The notes beneath the pieces were generated by a model. It was given only the letters and a program-made list of their open reading frames with translations. It did no database searches and was not told the origin of the DNA. 33,658 nucleotides of DNA from Streptomyces sp. MS191 (GTDB lineage: Bacteria; Actinomycetota; Actinomycetes; Streptomycetales; Streptomycetaceae). Where the stretch lies: contig NZ_RDBI01000040.1 of NCBI RefSeq assembly GCF_008042125.1, forward strand, positions 126,962 through 160,619. The letters are read 5' to 3'. The position numbers and the translations under genes were made by a program. Position 1 is the first letter of the stretch. The number at the start of each line of letters is the position of its first letter. This document shows positions 32,074-33,658 of this stretch, piece by piece.

Positions 32074-32999
32074 GATGTGCCCTTCCCTGTGTCGGCCGTG
32101 GCCCGCCCGGTGGGCTTGGCCGCCCCGGCTCCCCTCGGCTCTGCTGTGCGTACGATCAGGCTCGGTGCTGCCGGAAGCCGCACGTCGGCCTCGGCCGAGA
32201 TGCGGGTCCGGATGCCGAAGTTCTCCTGCAGCGCGTGCAGGTACTGACCGTCGGCGCTGTCCTGGAACGCGGTGCTGAGCCGCTGCCCGTCCCCCACCGC
32301 GAGCACCGTGTACGGCGGCACCAGCGGCTTGTTGTCGACCAGTATGGCGTCGCCGGCGGCCCGGATCGCCGAGAGCGACGTCAGCCGCTGCCCGTTGATC
32401 GCGACGGCCTCGGCGCCCGACTCCCACAGACCGTTGACGATCCGCTGCATGTCCCGGTCGCGCACCCGGCCCGTGTCGGAGAACCCGCTGCTCTCCCGGG
32501 GACCGCCACCACCCGAGTCGGTGCCCTTGGCGTCGTCGACGACGAGCTTCACCCCGGGACCGTGCACCGGAGTGGCGCCCGAGAGGAGGGCCACGAGCTC
32601 GGCCTGGTCGCCGCCGTGCTGCTCCAGCGCCTTGCGCTGCCGCTCCCCGACCTCGCTCCGGATCTTCTCGACGTCCTGCTCGAGCTGGTCGGCCGCGGAG
32701 GACTCGGCGTCGATCCGGTCGATGAGCTCCTGCCGCTCCTTGGCGACGACCGGTGCGGAGATCCGCGCCTCGGCGGCGCCGACCGTGACCACGGCCGCGG
32801 CCAGCACGAGGCCGGCCGCCAGACCGAGCTTGGCTCGCAGGGTCCGCGGCAGGCCGCCGCCCTCCGCCTCGCGCCGGGCGGACGCCTCCGCGTATCCGTC
32901 GTCGAGCGCGTGGTCGATCACGTTGTTCAGCAGCGACATGGAGGCGTCCGGACGCGGGGGTGGTGCTCCGGTGCTCCGAACGGGGGGCTGCTGCGACAT
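32070..32999 (-). CDS. DUF881 family membrane protein
   Basis: A 309-residue single-pass protein. It has a cytoplasmic Pro-rich head, the conserved segment MSLLNNVIDHALDDGYAEA (21-39), a transmembrane helix at about 57-76, a coiled coil (KERQELIDRIDAESSAADQLEQDVEKI), and the outward DUF881 domain (GPGVKLVVDD, GLWESGAEAVAINGQRL, PYTVLAVGDG). It corresponds to Rv1823. I took the ATG at 32997-32999 because the resulting start SQQPPVRS is typical of Streptomyces relatives; an ATG three codons upstream is equally open, and neither has a strong ribosome site. The stop overlaps the sbp start by four bases. Confidence 0.92.
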   Translation of the reverse strand: MSQQPPVRSTGAPPPRPDASMSLLNNVIDHALDDGYAEASARREAEGGGLPRTLRAKLGLAAGLVLAAAVVTVGAAEARISAPVVAKERQELIDRIDAESSAADQLEQDVEKIRSEVGERQRKALEQHGGDQAELVALLSGATPVHGPGVKLVVDDAKGTDSGGGGPRESSGFSDTGRVRDRDMQRIVNGLWESGAEAVAINGQRLTSLSAIRAAGDAILVDNKPLVPPYTVLAVGDGQRLSTAFQDSADGQYLHALQENFGIRTRISAEADVRLPAAPSLIVRTAEPRGAGAAKPTGRATADTGKGTS

Positions 33000-33099
33000 G
33001 CCGCACATCGTCGCACGTCGCGGGTGCTACCGCCGAATGGCCCCACCAGCGGACCGGGGGTGTCACTCGGACACCACCCGGTCCACCGGCCACATCCGG

Positions 33100-33658
33100 C
33101 TACTGACCTGCGCTCTCGACCACGCTCGACCACTCGTCGAGCAGGGCCTGGGCCGAGGTGTCGTCGGGACCCTCCGCCCACAGATGGGTGACGGCCTCCG
33201 CCGGGTCGGGCAGCACCATCACCCAGCGCCCGTCCGCCTCCACCACCCGCACGCCGTCGGTGGTGTCCACGGACCGGTCGCCGGCGGCCTCCACCACCCG
33301 GCGCATGACGAGGCCCTTCACGGCCCACGGCGTCGCGACGTCCCGCTTGAGGACGTGCGCCCGCGGGATGCGGGCGTCGATCTGGCTCAGCGTGAGCTGG
33401 GTCCGCGCGACCAGGCCGATCAAGCGGACGAAGGCCGCCGCACCGTCGAAGACGCTGCTGAACTCGGGGATGATGAACCCGCCGCGCCCGTCCCCACCGA
33501 AGATCGTCGACTCCTCCCGGCCGACCCGGGTGAGGTCGTCCGGCGAGGTCGTCGTCCACTCCACCTGGGTCCCGTGGTACGCGGCGACCTGCTCCGCGAT
33601 CCGGGTGGTCGTCACGGGCAGCGCGACCCGCCCCGAGCGCCGCTCGGCGGCGACCAGG
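33100..33658 (-). CDS. C-terminal part of a mannose-1-phosphate guanylyltransferase/phosphomannomutase-like protein
   Basis: The reading frame is open to the window edge, and the visible 185 residues are the end of a longer gene. ESTIFGGDGRGGFIIPEFSSVFDGAAAFVRLIGL is the third domain of the phosphohexomutase fold, carrying the substrate-binding GGDGRGG loop. It is followed by the fourth domain (VLKRDVATPWAVKGLVMRRVVE, then VRVVEADGRWVMVLPDPAEAVTHLWAEG). In Streptomyces, proteins of this type fuse an N-terminal sugar nucleotidyltransferase to this domain and supply GDP-mannose for mannosylation and cell-wall glycans. The position before the DUF881-Sbp operon agrees with that identity, but the catalytic N-terminal part cannot be seen. 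Confidence 0.85.
   Translation of the reverse strand, partial: LVAAERRSGRVALPVTTTRIAEQVAAYHGTQVEWTTTSPDDLTRVGREESTIFGGDGRGGFIIPEFSSVFDGAAAFVRLIGLVARTQLTLSQIDARIPRAHVLKRDVATPWAVKGLVMRRVVEAAGDRSVDTTDGVRVVEADGRWVMVLPDPAEAVTHLWAEGPDDTSAQALLDEWSSVVESAGQ

Overview
The window is a stretch of Streptomyces chromosome (or of a very close relative). The evidence is a very high G+C content, strong third-position G/C bias, many GTG starts and one TTG start, GGAGG-type ribosome sites, and gene sets typical of that genus. No rRNA, tRNA, CRISPR array, transposase or integrase is visible. The right part (about 22.2-33.7 kb) keeps the gene order known from Mycobacterium tuberculosis Rv1822-Rv1832: DUF881, small basic protein, DUF881, GarA-like FHA protein, FtsR (MerR), DUF151 nuclease, a second MerR and gcvP. 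Here gcvH is absent from the series, and dinB plus a PRC-barrel gene have been inserted.

Layout. 1-3.4 kb: the end of an unknown gene, a TPR protein, ung, and an orphan peptide-binding lipoprotein with its own promoter and terminator. 3.5-7.3 kb: two short-chain reductases in one operon (the first FabG-like), a HipA-like kinase translationally coupled to a DUF3037 protein, and a Rieske lipoprotein. 7.2-16.4 kb: accessory metabolism and regulation, with a divergent LysR/EamA pair, a divergent MocR/flavin split-barrel cluster, a second EamA exporter, a lone Clp N-domain protein and an SRPBCC protein. 16.4-22.2 kb: a His/Gly-rich PadR repressor divergent from a PhzF-like enzyme, a CPBP protease, a glutamate-cysteine ligase family enzyme and two small Streptomyces proteins. 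22.2-25.5 kb: gcvP under a tandem glycine riboswitch. 25.5-33.7 kb: PRC-barrel protein, DNA polymerase IV, the MerR/DUF151/FtsR/GarA group, the DUF881-Sbp-DUF881 membrane operon, and the 3' end of a mannose-1-phosphate guanylyltransferase-like gene.

The most striking observation is a perfect 100-bp inverted repeat. Thirty-three codons of fabG (4920-5019, minus strand) recur, base for base and in the same reading frame, inside the Rieske gene (6892-6991, plus strand), in the linker between the lipobox and the iron-sulfur domain. The 1.9-kb segment between the copies carries the 5' ends and promoters of both genes and the whole HipA/DUF3037 operon. Recombination between the copies would therefore swap the N-termini of FabG and the Rieske protein in frame. 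Whether this is a recent templated copy, a working switch or an assembly artefact cannot be decided from the sequence.

Other points worth attention: a cysteine-hydrolase fold that has lost its nucleophile; a YqjI-like PadR with its probable operator; a polymerase IV carrying a UvrD-like Tudor tail; a GarA-like protein with two well-formed translation starts; and several palindromic operators placed over promoters.
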